In this document: piece after piece, positions 36,901 through 48,300 of the stretch
Layout: every line of letters begins with the position of its first letter
Numbering within the stretch: position 1 is the first letter of the stretch
Source: Rotaria sp. Silwood1
Lineage: Eukaryota; Rotifera; Eurotatoria; Philodinida; Philodinidae
Direction: 5' to 3'
Length of the DNA: 64,000 nucleotides
Assembly: GCA_905250075.1 (NCBI GenBank)
Contig: CAJNOP010000032.1
Coordinates: forward strand, 786,288 to 850,287
Notes under the pieces: model-generated
The model's input: the letters and a program-made list of their open reading frames with translations, nothing else
What the model was told of the DNA's origin: nothing
Database searches by the model: none
Made by a program: the position numbers and the translations under genes

Positions 36901-39424
36901 TAAATAATGTAATTATTAATAAAACAACTTCTGTTGATGAATTATCCATTTCATTTAATATTTTCATTGCATTTGCCCATAATAAGCGTTTAGCTGATTT
37001 ATCAACTTCTGTTACAGCTGATATGATTAATAATGCATTTGATTCTGTATATTCAGCAAATACAATTAAAAGTTTTAAACTTGTTTTTACAACAAGTCGA
37101 AACTAGAATAAAGAAATATAATTTCAATAAGAAGGTAGTCGTTAAGTAATGACATCGAATCCTTCTGAAAATTGCATCTATTATTTCTCCAATAGTCAAT
37201 TCAGGTATCAGAAGTCGATCACTGTGCGATTTAGACTGTTAGATTTCATTCTGGATGCGAGTAGTTCACTCAACACTTGATATTACTTATTCTTTATAAT
37301 TTCATGAAATGCAATATCTTTATGAAAATTTTTCTTTCCATCTTCAACTTTTGTCATTTGAATTACGCAGTAAATGAAAGTTATTTCTTTCCTCTATCGA
37401 ATGTAGTTTATGAGCAAAATACTCTACTCAAACGCTTCCTGACCATGAGAGTCAAAAGTTGTCTTTATAGCTTAGACTTTTTATCAATATTGATACTATA
37501 TTTAGATATAGCATAAAAAACTGAGTCGATCAATTTGTGTGATAGAATCCTCCGGCAACTTTTATTTTCGTCCGAAAATTCAACCTTAATTTTCTTGAAC
37601 GTAACGTCGAAAAATAAAGTCAATCAAAAATTTGCTTTTATTATTTATTCATTTGTTATTTTGAATTTTTGTACATTTCAAAAAAGTTTTTAACTGACTT
37701 TTAACAGTCAAACTGATGTTTTGATTAACTTTAGTTTTCGATAGGTATAAATCGACTTAGTTTTTTTTATGTTGATCCCAAATATATCATTTGTCTTGAT
37801 AGAAAATCTAATTATTCTAATCAAAATGCGTGAAATATCAGTCAAAAAGGGCAACTTTTGGTGATCATGAACATCGCGTGTTCGACTTAAGTATTTAGTC
37901 CACGAATTAAATTCCATGCAATAGTATCATTTTGTAGAGCATTGACAAGGCTACCGAATGGTATATAATTTAAAGTAGACAGCTGCTGTAAAAACATAAT
38001 AATGAGGAAAGTTTGTCATGGGTGTTCTCATATTGTACATACAAGCGAACAAGGTTACTTAATAGTAAACGGAAAAAAAAAATATTTTGTCATACTCCTA
38101 TACGCCATACGATAGGAGAAAGAAAGATCTTTCATTTGATCAATAACTTAAATTAAAAGAATTGAAGACGAGAGAAAAGTGCATAGAAAAATTACATCAT
38201 ATGAATCTATAAGGCATAAGTAATATCGAGTTAGAGTCAATCACCCGCAGTCGGAATGCATTCTAACTGTTTAAATCGAACAGCAATCAACTTCTGACAT
38301 CTGAATTGACTATTTGGGAAATGATAAACTCAATTCCGAGAGGTTTAATTTTTATTGCTTAACGACTCTCCGTCCTTTGGTAATAAAGAAAATTTTATTT
38401 TCATACACTTGATTCTACTAATGAATACAACCATTGAACAACTTCATTTTGATTTATAACAGCATTCATTCCATCAACATATAACATTAGTTGACCAAGT
38501 GCTATTGAATATAAAATAAAATTACTTATCATTGTTTTCTTAATAATTTTACAAAAAGAAATTCTTTTTTTTTACCTCGTAAAATATAATTTTGATAATT
38601 TTGATCAGCTGCACCACCAATTTTAATTAAACATTGTAAACCTTGATTATTAACAAATTCATGTACAAGATCTTTATCATCCTTGAAAAAGTAAGGAAAA
38701 AAACAAAATATTAAAAGAATCGATCAATTTCTTTTTCTTTTTTTAAGATTATATTTCAATACTTGAAAAATTTGTTTCAGTGAAAATAATGATCTTCGTA
38801 ATTCACGTCCATCCGAATTCAATAATTTATCTACAAAATAAGCATTTTTATTAAAAAAAAATAAAATGATTTCTTTTTATATTTTACCTATACAAGCTTG
38901 AACTCGAACATTAAGTTGTGTACGAAGAACAATTGACCATTTATATCTTTTGAAAAGAAAAAAAAAAAAAAGAAGTTATCATAATTTTTTCTAATCAAAT
39001 ATACGACAAACTAACCCTTGCGTAAAAGTTTCAATTTCTTCACGTTGTTCATCTAATGTTTGATCTAATTCAAGATATGGTCCAAATTCTGTTTTAGTTC
39101 CATCTTGTCGACATAATTCAAGTGTACAATCAGAAATCTAAAAACGAAAAAGAAACAAAAGAACAAATTTCTGTAATATTTCGTCGTATGAAGTAATCTG
39201 GTTTTTACTTGATGTGGTGCATTAAGAACTTTGTGTACACTAGGTAATTGGTTACTTAAAATAGTTGATGTCAAAAATGTAAAGGACGGAGGTCGAGCTG
39301 GTTCTGGTAGATTGACACTTGAAAATGGATCAATATCATCAAGATATTGTATTCGACATTGTAATGCTGATGACGATGAATCTATATCTTCAGTATAAAT
39401 TCCTGTTACTTGTGATGGCAACAT
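27905..39424 (-). CDS. FHOD: FHOD-type formin
   Basis: Actin nucleation/bundling formin controlled by autoinhibition. 22 coding exons close in phase (1,376 aa): 39209-39424, 39016-39137, 38888-38946, 38763-38830, 38576-38681, 38407-38501, 36752-37102, 36263-36318, 35724-35981, 35475-35585, 35223-35404, 33774-34088, 33088-33722, 32422-32574, 31193-31375, 31018-31137, 30782-30943, 30610-30722, 29999-30266, 29633-29924, 28035-28229, 27905-27975. Domains: GTPase-binding/FH3-like, residues 15-340 ([53 protein letters not shown]); FH1 proline runs at about 725-768; FH2 at about 810-1190 ([43 protein letters not shown]); a DAD-like end (DELLDTLV, then QSLRRTL). These match FHOD1/FHOD3 rather than DIAPH, DAAM or FMNL. 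The ATG at 39424 follows an acceptor at 39483, so a leader exon exists. Antisense glycine-rich frames over FH1 are shadows. Confidence 0.93.
31527..31550. repeat. GC-rich hairpin in a formin intron
   Basis: CGGATTCAC at 31527-31535 pairs with GTGAATCCG at 31542-31550 around a GTTTTT loop, and CGGATTCGCAG near 31568-31577 can pair with the 5' side instead. It stands out from an AT-rich 1.05-kb intron. Confidence 0.6.
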
Positions 39425-40492
39425 AATGTTCGATATATTCGAACAAAAATTTTTTGTTACTGATGCTTTTTTTATTTTACCATCTACAATATAGAAAAAA
39501 AAAACTCTAGGTTAGATCATGTGAATATAAGTGTCGGACATTTTTTTTTACAGTCATATCTTGTCTAGTAAATAAAGTACTTCTCTTTTTCTTTTTTTAT
39601 CAAAATGTCAAGAGAAAAATGGTTTATAGAATAAAGCTTTTGTATTTATTATGATTATGGAAGGACTCTTTTTTCCTTTTGTTAGATGTAAAACAATGAA
39701 TGTCAACAAATATATATGAATAGACCAATGAAGGATAAAAACAGGAATGCTCTTGGAGACCTATAAACAGTCTATCTCAATTATCAGATGGAAATCAACA
39801 GTATCATAACACGCCATAGGCAGAACAAAAAAGTCTTGAAGGTATTGTCATTAAATGATCTGTTCTCCTTCCTCTTTTTCTATTCTGTCGAGAGAAAAAT
39901 GCTTATGCAATGACAGTCTACAAGAGATTCTTTGCTTAGTCTACAATACTCAACAAAACAATGAAACTCAATAGAAGAAGAGCAAAAAATTATGGCTACG
40001 TTTTGTACATATTTACTAGTGATTGTCTACAAAAAGAAGAAAAGAATAGTTATCATTTACTATTCTTTAGTTGCATATGGACGTCTGTCGTCTCACGCCC
40101 CTTCATGTATTCATGACATGCGTAAGCTCCTGAGAGATTGACTTATTTCTTTGTGTCCATAGACAGAATGTAAAGAACCGTGAAATATATTGTCAACTAA
40201 TGATAGGAAAAGAACGATAATGAGACATAAAGAACAAATGATTTTGTCGACGCGACGATTGGAGGTTAGTAAGAAATAGAATAAATAAGATTATCGAATC
40301 TAATTTGTATACATATTAGATATGAATGATATTTTTATAGAAAAATTTTCATTATTTGATCAAAGAAAAATCTAATTCTTACATGAATCAATCACCTTTC
40401 AACAATCGATTATTATCATTAAAATAAAAGAAAAATTAACTTGAGATTAAATATAAATTCTTTTTTTTTTTTTGTCAAACTGAAATTAAAAA
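39425..40492. other. Formin leader and intergenic spacer
   Basis: An acceptor (..TTGTAG) at 39484 implies that 39425-39483 is 5' untranslated exon. That leader starts with a mini-frame ATG GTA AAA TAA upstream of the main ATG. The rest, about 1 kb, separates the formin from DENND11 and has no other feature that I can support. Confidence 0.5.
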
Positions 40493-43412
40493 TCAATTGG
40501 ATTCTGGACAAAAACAACAACAAAGTGAACCAGGAAACAATGTTGAGCTTGGATTACTTATAATCACATTTGGAATATGATGTATTCGAATATATTCATT
40601 AAGAAATAAACGATCATAACGTTGATGAAGGTCAATAGATTGAAAATTTTCTTTAGTTATTTGTTGATTATTATTTGATTGTGATAATTGATTCAATAAT
40701 CGAGATAAACGATTACCAATGTTAATAAAAGAATTTAAACTAAAAGAAAAGAAAAAATTCCGATTGAATACAATAATAATATATTAAAATTATGTCATTG
40801 AATAAAATATAATCTATATTAATTTTTAAAGACGATTTAACTTACGTCATGGTCTTTTTTAAGCGATTATGATCATGGCGTGTTATTTTAATAATTGACT
40901 GTAAAATTGAATCATTTGTATGAAAAACAATTTGATTATCACAATCAATAAATACATCATAGATATGTGTTTTTTCTTTAAAAATTTTTTCTGTTGTACA
41001 ACCAATATAAGATTGTTCATTATTGAGCATTAGTAAATCAGCAAGAGTAATAAAGAAAAGTGGATTTACTGATTGATTTATAATATGAGTAAAATAAACT
41101 ATAGAAGAATTTAAGTTTTTTTTTAAGAAAAGAAAAAGAAAAGTATTTACCTGCATTACAAAGAGGTCCAATAGGTGAACGTGAATAAAGCAAAATACGT
41201 TTACCAAGAAGTATTAACCTTGAAAGTGGAAAGATAGATGGACCAAATTTTTGAATAAATTCAATGAATAAAGAGTCCTATAAATAAAAAAATCTTTTTT
41301 GTATGATGAATTAAGTCATGATTTTGCAGGAATTTTGTTTGGTTGAAAAGAAAACAATGTATATAAAAGATATTTGCATCTTTTTTTTTTTTTCTTTCTT
41401 ACGATTTGATTTAGTCAATTATTATGAATAGACAAATTTGTCAATATTTGATAAGTTTATCATGACAAAGAATTAAAATTGATTCTCTTTCGAAGGACTT
41501 TCTATTGAACGATAAATATCTGTAAAATCAATTCAATCTTTCCTGTATTTTTTTTCTAAACAAATTTGTTCTTTTAACTAAACGTAATATCATATCTATC
41601 AATGATATGACCTTTCTTTTGTAATCTATGTTATGTCGATTATCTTCTTGTGCGATATATTAAACACATTTGATAAGTATTTTATCATAAGAATAGAATA
41701 AAGTGCTTTAATGCCAGCAAATTCTTACGTAAATAGAAGCAGGAACTGATGTTGGTTGTTCTTGACGTACAAGAAGTCGTTTTAAACAATCATAATTGGC
41801 TGATGATTGATGAAGATAAATTCTAAATATTGATTAAAAGGTTAATTTTTTTTGTTAAGAGAATACACAAATTAATAACCTAGCTTCATTTTGTAAAACA
41901 TAAAGATATGATTGAATATGTATAATAGATGAAGTTAAAATACCAACAGATTTAATACGCATACCACGTTGTGATTGATCAATTGCTGACAAAGCTGATC
42001 CATCATCATTGTTTACAGTATCTGCTCGAGCTAAACAAGCCAATCCATATTTACTTTCATGACGAAAATATCTAAACAAAAAAATATTAACATTATCAAA
42101 ATATGTCAATTTTGAAATTTTTATTCTACATAGAATAATGAGTCATATCCATCCACTCTCATGATTCTCTTTGGGCTAAAATCTAGTCTATTAACAAAAA
42201 ATATGAAATTTTGTCAGAAAAATTGAAATTTAAATAAATACATGATAAGATAGGTCGATCCCTGATTTTTCATAAGCGATATGATTTTTTATTTGACATC
42301 TTGTTTTTTGCTAAAATTTTTTATGACTATTGTCACTTTCTCATTGGAAATATGCTTTTTTTTCAGAAAAAGTAGCAAATAATTTTTGTTGTTTTTTTGA
42401 TAGCGTATTCCAGAATTCTCGAAGTAGCTTCATTGAAGACAATTGTTTTTCTTCTGTTTGACAGAACATGGAATGCTGGAATGGCTGACAAAGCCGATTT
42501 GTTACATTAAGCTTTTTCATTATTGTTATATAAAAACAGCACTTCGATAAAGAGATGATCAATTTTTGAGGGTTTTTTGAGATATTGAACTTGTCATCCT
42601 TTTTCTTTGAATAAAAAATAATAATTCAACAATAAAGGATTATACCAGACCCAGCTGTCCGATACGATCTTTCAAATAAAAAACAAATTAAATCTATGCA
42701 ATGATGATCTACAGAGAATTTTGAATTGATCAATGAGCTATTTTTGACATATACTAGATGAATTCATTGAATTATAAGCTTTATCTGATATTTTCAATGT
42801 AGTTCTTATGATTTGTGTTTTCGAGCAAATTTCCAATATAATCTAATTTTAGAAATTCATTCAAGTCTTACTCATAATTTTAATATGATATTTTGAAATT
42901 CTTAAATAATCCTTCATGAGTACCTATGAACATTCATAGTTACTTTGATTTTTACTTATACAAAATGTTTGACAAATAGATGTCAAGGTAACAATCATTA
43001 TCTTTTACAATTGAAACCAAGGTTACCATGAATGTTGGCAGTTGTCAATGTTATTCATTGTTCATAGATAATTTCATTTAGAAGAATTTATTAAATATAA
43101 AAAGAAAAACTAAATCTTACACAAAATCTTGATGGATATGATGCGATCCACTTGGTATTGCTTTATATTCTAAACCATCTAATGACATTTGTTCTTTTTC
43201 TGGCATTTGAAATTCGATTGTATTACCTAAAGTATTAATAAAAATAGACGAAAAAAAAAAGGAAAAAAATTTTAATCAGTTTTACCATCTTTAACATCAA
43301 AAGTAACGACAAAAACTGCTTCAACATTTGGTTGACTATCTTCTGATGTTATTAATTGTTCATCATCATCATCATTCAATAAAGGTACATCATCATCATT
43401 ATCATCAACCAT
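40493..43412 (-). CDS. DENND11: DENN domain-containing protein 11-like (LCHN)
   Basis: Seven exons: 43286-43412, 43121-43226, 41880-42071, 41729-41822, 41151-41277, 40846-41098, 40493-40739, giving 381 aa. Shared landmarks with vertebrate LCHN: an acidic N-terminus followed by AVFVVTFDVKDGNTIE, ASGSHKIQSDFIYF-like residues (here PSGSHHIHQDFVYF), GMRIKSVGILTSS, the KRILLYSRSPIG core, and CTTEKIFKEKTHIYDV. DENN proteins usually act as guanine-nucleotide exchange factors for Rab GTPases; that role is less well defined for this member. It is shorter than the human protein (about 455 aa), mainly in the segment after exon 3 and at the C-terminus, which ends in a Cys cluster (CCCFC). The 1.05-kb intron 42072-43120 contrasts with the other, short introns. 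The start ATG lies in a strongly acidic, Asp-rich N-terminus typical of the family. Confidence 0.85.
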
Positions 43413-45346
43413 TTTGCTCTTCACTTATATTATCTCAAATAAAACAAAAAAAAAAATTCTGTATTTATATACAGTATCGGTAAAAATTTAGCTTGAAGCA
43501 AAAAAATGGCTTTTTTATTGCATTACTATTTTTATTATTTGTCATATGTATTACTAATGGAATTGTATAAATGGTGATTTTTAAACTAAACAAAATAACA
43601 TCAGGTAAAGCACGAGACCATTTTTTTTTACCTAAAATCAATTGATTAATCATTTAATTGTAGGTAAAAAGAACCAATCAAATACAAATTTTTTAATGTT
43701 TCCACTAACGACATCTCGACTAACATTTTTTACAGTGAGTTTCTTCTTTAAACTTCCATTATCAACCTTTAGTTTCTTCCTTCGGACATGTTCTATAGAT
43801 TTGTGTCTCAAAAAGTCGATCTATATTAAAATCAACTTGCTAAAGCTGATTTGTTATGAGTAAAGCTAAACGTTGTCTAATGTTTCAGGTCAATGACTTC
43901 GGATCATCGTAATAATATGACGATAGGTTGTATGCATACCGTATTCTTACACTTGAGGTGGTTGGTAAATTAGTATTTAGCAGCTTATATTTGCTTTCTG
44001 CTAGTACATTGAAATCTTTTTTTTTGCATAAGTTCTGGTTTTCGTATTATAGAAAATTTATTACAAGAAAATCATAAGAAAAACAAAGATTGAACAGAAT
44101 AATTTGAATAACCTAATGAGAAGTGACTCTTTTGTTTTGCTCGAATAATTTATTTATTTTTATTTAGATCGGTTCGAACAGCGGATAAAAAAACTAAGTC
44201 ATTTTTTTCAAAAATCAAATAAAATAACATTTCATGTTTAGAGTGGGAAATGATAGAAAGTCCACTCTTGTTGAGTTAGAAGAATATGCACATCCAATAG
44301 TACATGACGAGATACGTCGTAATTTACAATGTTTATGACAGTCATAATTTTCACGCGAAAAGAGTGCATCTGTCGAATCTCGCCAATCAAACGAATGATC
44401 ATGTTCAAATCCAATGCAACTTCCAGGATTCTCGAAGACTTTGTGCTGATCGTTTTCATAATAAGATTTTTAGATCTGAATTTTATTTTTAGATAGACAG
44501 AGATCAAATATATCTAAACCTCAACAATACGAAAGAAAAAAAAGCGTTCACAAGACAAAACCATGGTCTTCATTTGAATAGATGAAGGATACGATGCGTA
44601 TTGTTAACTGAGGTATAGAGGAAAAGGATTATTTTTGTCTTGATATCAATGAAAGAGAAACTATATGAAACAAGGAATAAAAGACAATTTTCTGAATTGA
44701 AATCAATACTAAACTAACAATTGAGGAATCTGCCTGAAGATCGTTCAAAATATGACTCCTGACAAGTTGTGAACGTGCAGAGTTCTCTTATTCTATGACG
44801 TTTCATTTACAGTATTGATCATTGTGACTTTAATAGTAGGACATTTACTTTCAATTTCTAGTAATCATGTGAGAGACATTTTCGATAATCGTACATTCTG
44901 AAAAGAAAATAGCAGTTCTGTAGAACACATGAAACCATTTTAACTTCGTTAACCATAACATTAAATCTCAATAGATTACGTGCATCTTGTAGGGCCCATC
45001 ATGTTATCAGTATTATCATCAGAAAGTTATAATAAATGATTTTTTCGGCAACGTTTTAGACTTATTATCGAACTGATGCTAGTCTACCGATCTCCTCGAT
45101 TTTATACATAAGAATACATAGATTAATATTTCATTTATCAAATCAATTCATTCTCATACACTCTGTTTTTGTTTTATTTGACTCATACTTGTACATAAAT
45201 ATCTACCTTATTTGTGACTTATACTAAAAGTTGGCAAGTGTTGTCAGCATGCCTTCTTTCTGAGTGTACTTTTTTATTAAAATAGTAAAAATGGAAAGAA
45301 TAGTTCTGTGTTTAATCAGTTTTTTTTTACTTTAGTCCTCATTGGA
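43413..45346. other. Intergenic between DENND11 and the giant GTPase
   Basis: 1.9 kb, mainly AT-rich. It contains the palindrome at 43625-43670 and a GC-richer patch at about 44270-44460 that is open in three frames, one of which (minus, non-ATG) reads as a Cys-containing polar peptide. No gene model could be built. Confidence 0.5.
43625..43670. repeat. 46-bp near-perfect palindrome upstream of DENND11
   Basis: Centred at 43647/43648 with three mismatched pairs. Both outer ends read TTTTTACCTA when entered from either side, so on each strand the outgoing sequence contains a TAG-GTAAAA motif. It gives a near-identical start to two short open frames running outwards. It is more likely a fold-back insert or a dimeric factor site than coding sequence. 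Confidence 0.65.
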
Positions 45347-48300
45347 TTAATTATCTATATCGTTCCATTTCGGTTCAAACTCTTTGGGTAATGAGTCAAT
45401 ATTTGACGGATACAATTTTTTATCATAATGCTTTTCATCCACCATACCCTTGTGTGCATAGAGCGAAACAAGAGCATGACGAACAATCATCCAAGCACGA
45501 CGCTGTTCAGGTGGTGGAATGTCCTCGTTAGAAGCTTTCCCTGTGGTAGATAGGTCATGTAAATTGTTATACCACTCGGGATTGTATTGGTTATAATATT
45601 TTCGAAGAGGAGAAACATGTTCATCATTGCTAAGAATCATTCCAGATGTCATCCATTGTTGATAGCAAAGCTTAAGAACCGGTGTGTGCTTCTTGTAGTA
45701 TTGTCTTCCAAAAAAAGCCTCTGCGATGTGATGAGGAGTCCCATGTACTTTAAAAAGCTGTGATTGAGATCGATCACAGTTGCATTTTCTAGGTACACAT
45801 TGACATTCAGGCCATTGTTCGACTGATTCTTCGTCATGTGGTTCGGGTCGACCACACTTTGAACCACAACCGGGACAGCGGCTTTGACAACCGAGGCGTC
45901 TCAAAATTCGTATTTTACATCCATGGTAGGCTTTCTTTTTCACATCTTGTTTCAGTTTCGCTACACGATCTGGAATGTTATCGATGCTGTTAAGAAGTGT
46001 TTTAAAACCTTGTTTAAAGTTCGAAAGATTTTGGATCGGCAGAAACATGATCGCGTCGAGCGCAAATTTATTATCGTCAGTCATCGCCAATATGTCAATA
46101 TCGAGTATGCTCTTTTTGATCTCATCAGCAATCAAACGTGCATTATCACAATCGCTTCGTTGAGCAGTATCATTAGCTATATTGAACACATTCATGATAA
46201 TTTGTTCAGCATCTCGCACATGCATATGAATAATAGCTTCGAGTCTTGTATTGATTTCACGTAGACTTAACTCACAAAAATAGCGATTAATATCTAACAC
46301 ATACTTCAAAATTTTTTCTCCATTGCCTTGACCAAAACTTTCTTCGTACGCTTGGTTTTGGATGGAATCGTGATTGATAAATTGGCTTTTTGCAATATCT
46401 TCAGTAACATCGTGAAGGATTTTATCAAGTAATATACGGCTCATTTCTTTGAAAATTTGTTCGCTGACAATATTGGCCATATCTCGGCCTTGTTCAAGTG
46501 AGTCGTGCATGTGATGGACCTGAGTTGTAATGCTTTCTTTCCATGCTTTCATATCATTCAACACCTTTTCAGTTTCTTTGTCGTGATGATGTTGTTCAAT
46601 TTTAATAATTTCTTCAATTAAGATTTTGAGCGCAATAACAGAAACATCAAAGAGAAAATGATGCAATTCTAAATGCTTTCTGCATTGAACAATTACCTCA
46701 TTATTATACAAATTTTCAATAAAAGTGAACATATGTGTAATAATATGAGGATCTGAAGAAGATTGGTTTTTAACCATACTAATTATATCATTTCGCATTT
46801 GTAGTAAACATCTTTCAATAATCTTGAGTAATAGTTTTTTGTTTTTATCCTCATAGTGCTTACCTCGAAACCAAACTTCTACATTCTGATAAAACTGATG
46901 CCACGTATTTGTTACATCATCGTTAGCAACATTGCCTCCGAAAAAAGACTTGACACGGCGAAGCCACGAAGTATTCGAAGGCTGTTGACATTGTTTGTGT
47001 TCCATAACACATCGGAACATTTTCTCCAAGTGTTGAAATCGTTTGTAAAACAGATTCATGTCTAATGGACGTAATAAATTATAAATACTTTCTTTGATTG
47101 TATTTGCAGCCTTAGTATTTAAATCAGAGTTGTAAAATTTGAGAACCTTCGACGTAATTTGATCCGATGTAGGATATTCTGATCGAATATTCTGTGTACA
47201 TATTTCGAGCTCTTCGTTATAGACTTTTTCTACTCTCTCTTGTAATTGTTCTGCGTTCAAATTTATGTTTCTATCAAATTCTTGCTGTACAGTATCAAGC
47301 AGACGGCGTTGTGCATTTGAAACTCGAGCATCACGACGTGTTTTATATAAACGATCAGAAAATTCTTCTTGTAGTAATCCTTGCATGTTTAAAATCGGTG
47401 GTTCGATAAGCTTCTCCACTTTTCGCTTGATTTCGTGCGGAAAGCAACTTCGTTGTGTCTTTGAATTGAAATCATCTAACGCTTTTCGAATAATCGTGTT
47501 GTGAGTGATTTGCAATGCTGCGTTGAACTGATTAAAGAAATACCCTATGTCGAACTGTGAATAATTGTCATGTGTGATGGATGATAATATATTATCAATG
47601 TTCTGGCGACCTTCATTATTTATAGCTGTGATACAGTTTTCTGTAATATTTCGAGCTAAGTCTCGTAATTCATTCATCACTGAGAGTTCATAGAGTGTTT
47701 TACATGCGAGCAAATTAGGGCCTAGTTTATCAATGGCATCCCAGTTACTAGCAATCTTCTGATACAATTGTGGTACATCATGGTACATCTGAATATTAGC
47801 ATCGATCAAACTCATGAAAATTATATTCCGAAGCTCGTTAACTTTCATTGGAAATGTACGATTACGCCATGTTTGTTCGACCTCCAAAATAGTGTTGTAG
47901 TCACTAGAAAATGCATTTGGTAGTAAAATGATATTGCGAACATTGATTTCGAGTTCGTCATCAATGGATGATTTCAGAAATTTACTGTCATTGTACAAGT
48001 TTTCTTTAAACTTACCAAGTTGACTAAAGAATATTTCCGTCGCAGTAGTATCCGATTGATCTCGAAGGATGAATAAGAGTTTTGGCCTTAAAGGAGATCG
48101 GATCTGTAGTTTTGCATAGAAACTCATACCAACCAAATGTTCCAGGTTAGAACTTAATTCGCCTTTGTGATTAATCAATACGAGATGTGAGGATAGCATT
48201 GCCATAGAGACCATCTCATTATCAAATATTGATCCTGATTCTTCAAGTGATAACAGACCTTCTGTATCGAATACGACGATTGTATAGGACTGCCAGCGTA

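Noticed and set aside
37880-37990. Minus-strand open stretch reading [16 protein letters not shown] in a formin intron as an extra exon
   Set aside because: The FHOD alignment is continuous from exon 6 to exon 7 without it, and it ends in a stop. It overlaps the ATTTTGTAGAGCA repeat motif, so it is probably repeat-derived.
45884-46264. 126-codon plus-strand frame within the giant GTPase exon
   Set aside because: Antisense shadow of a long conserved coding exon on minus.
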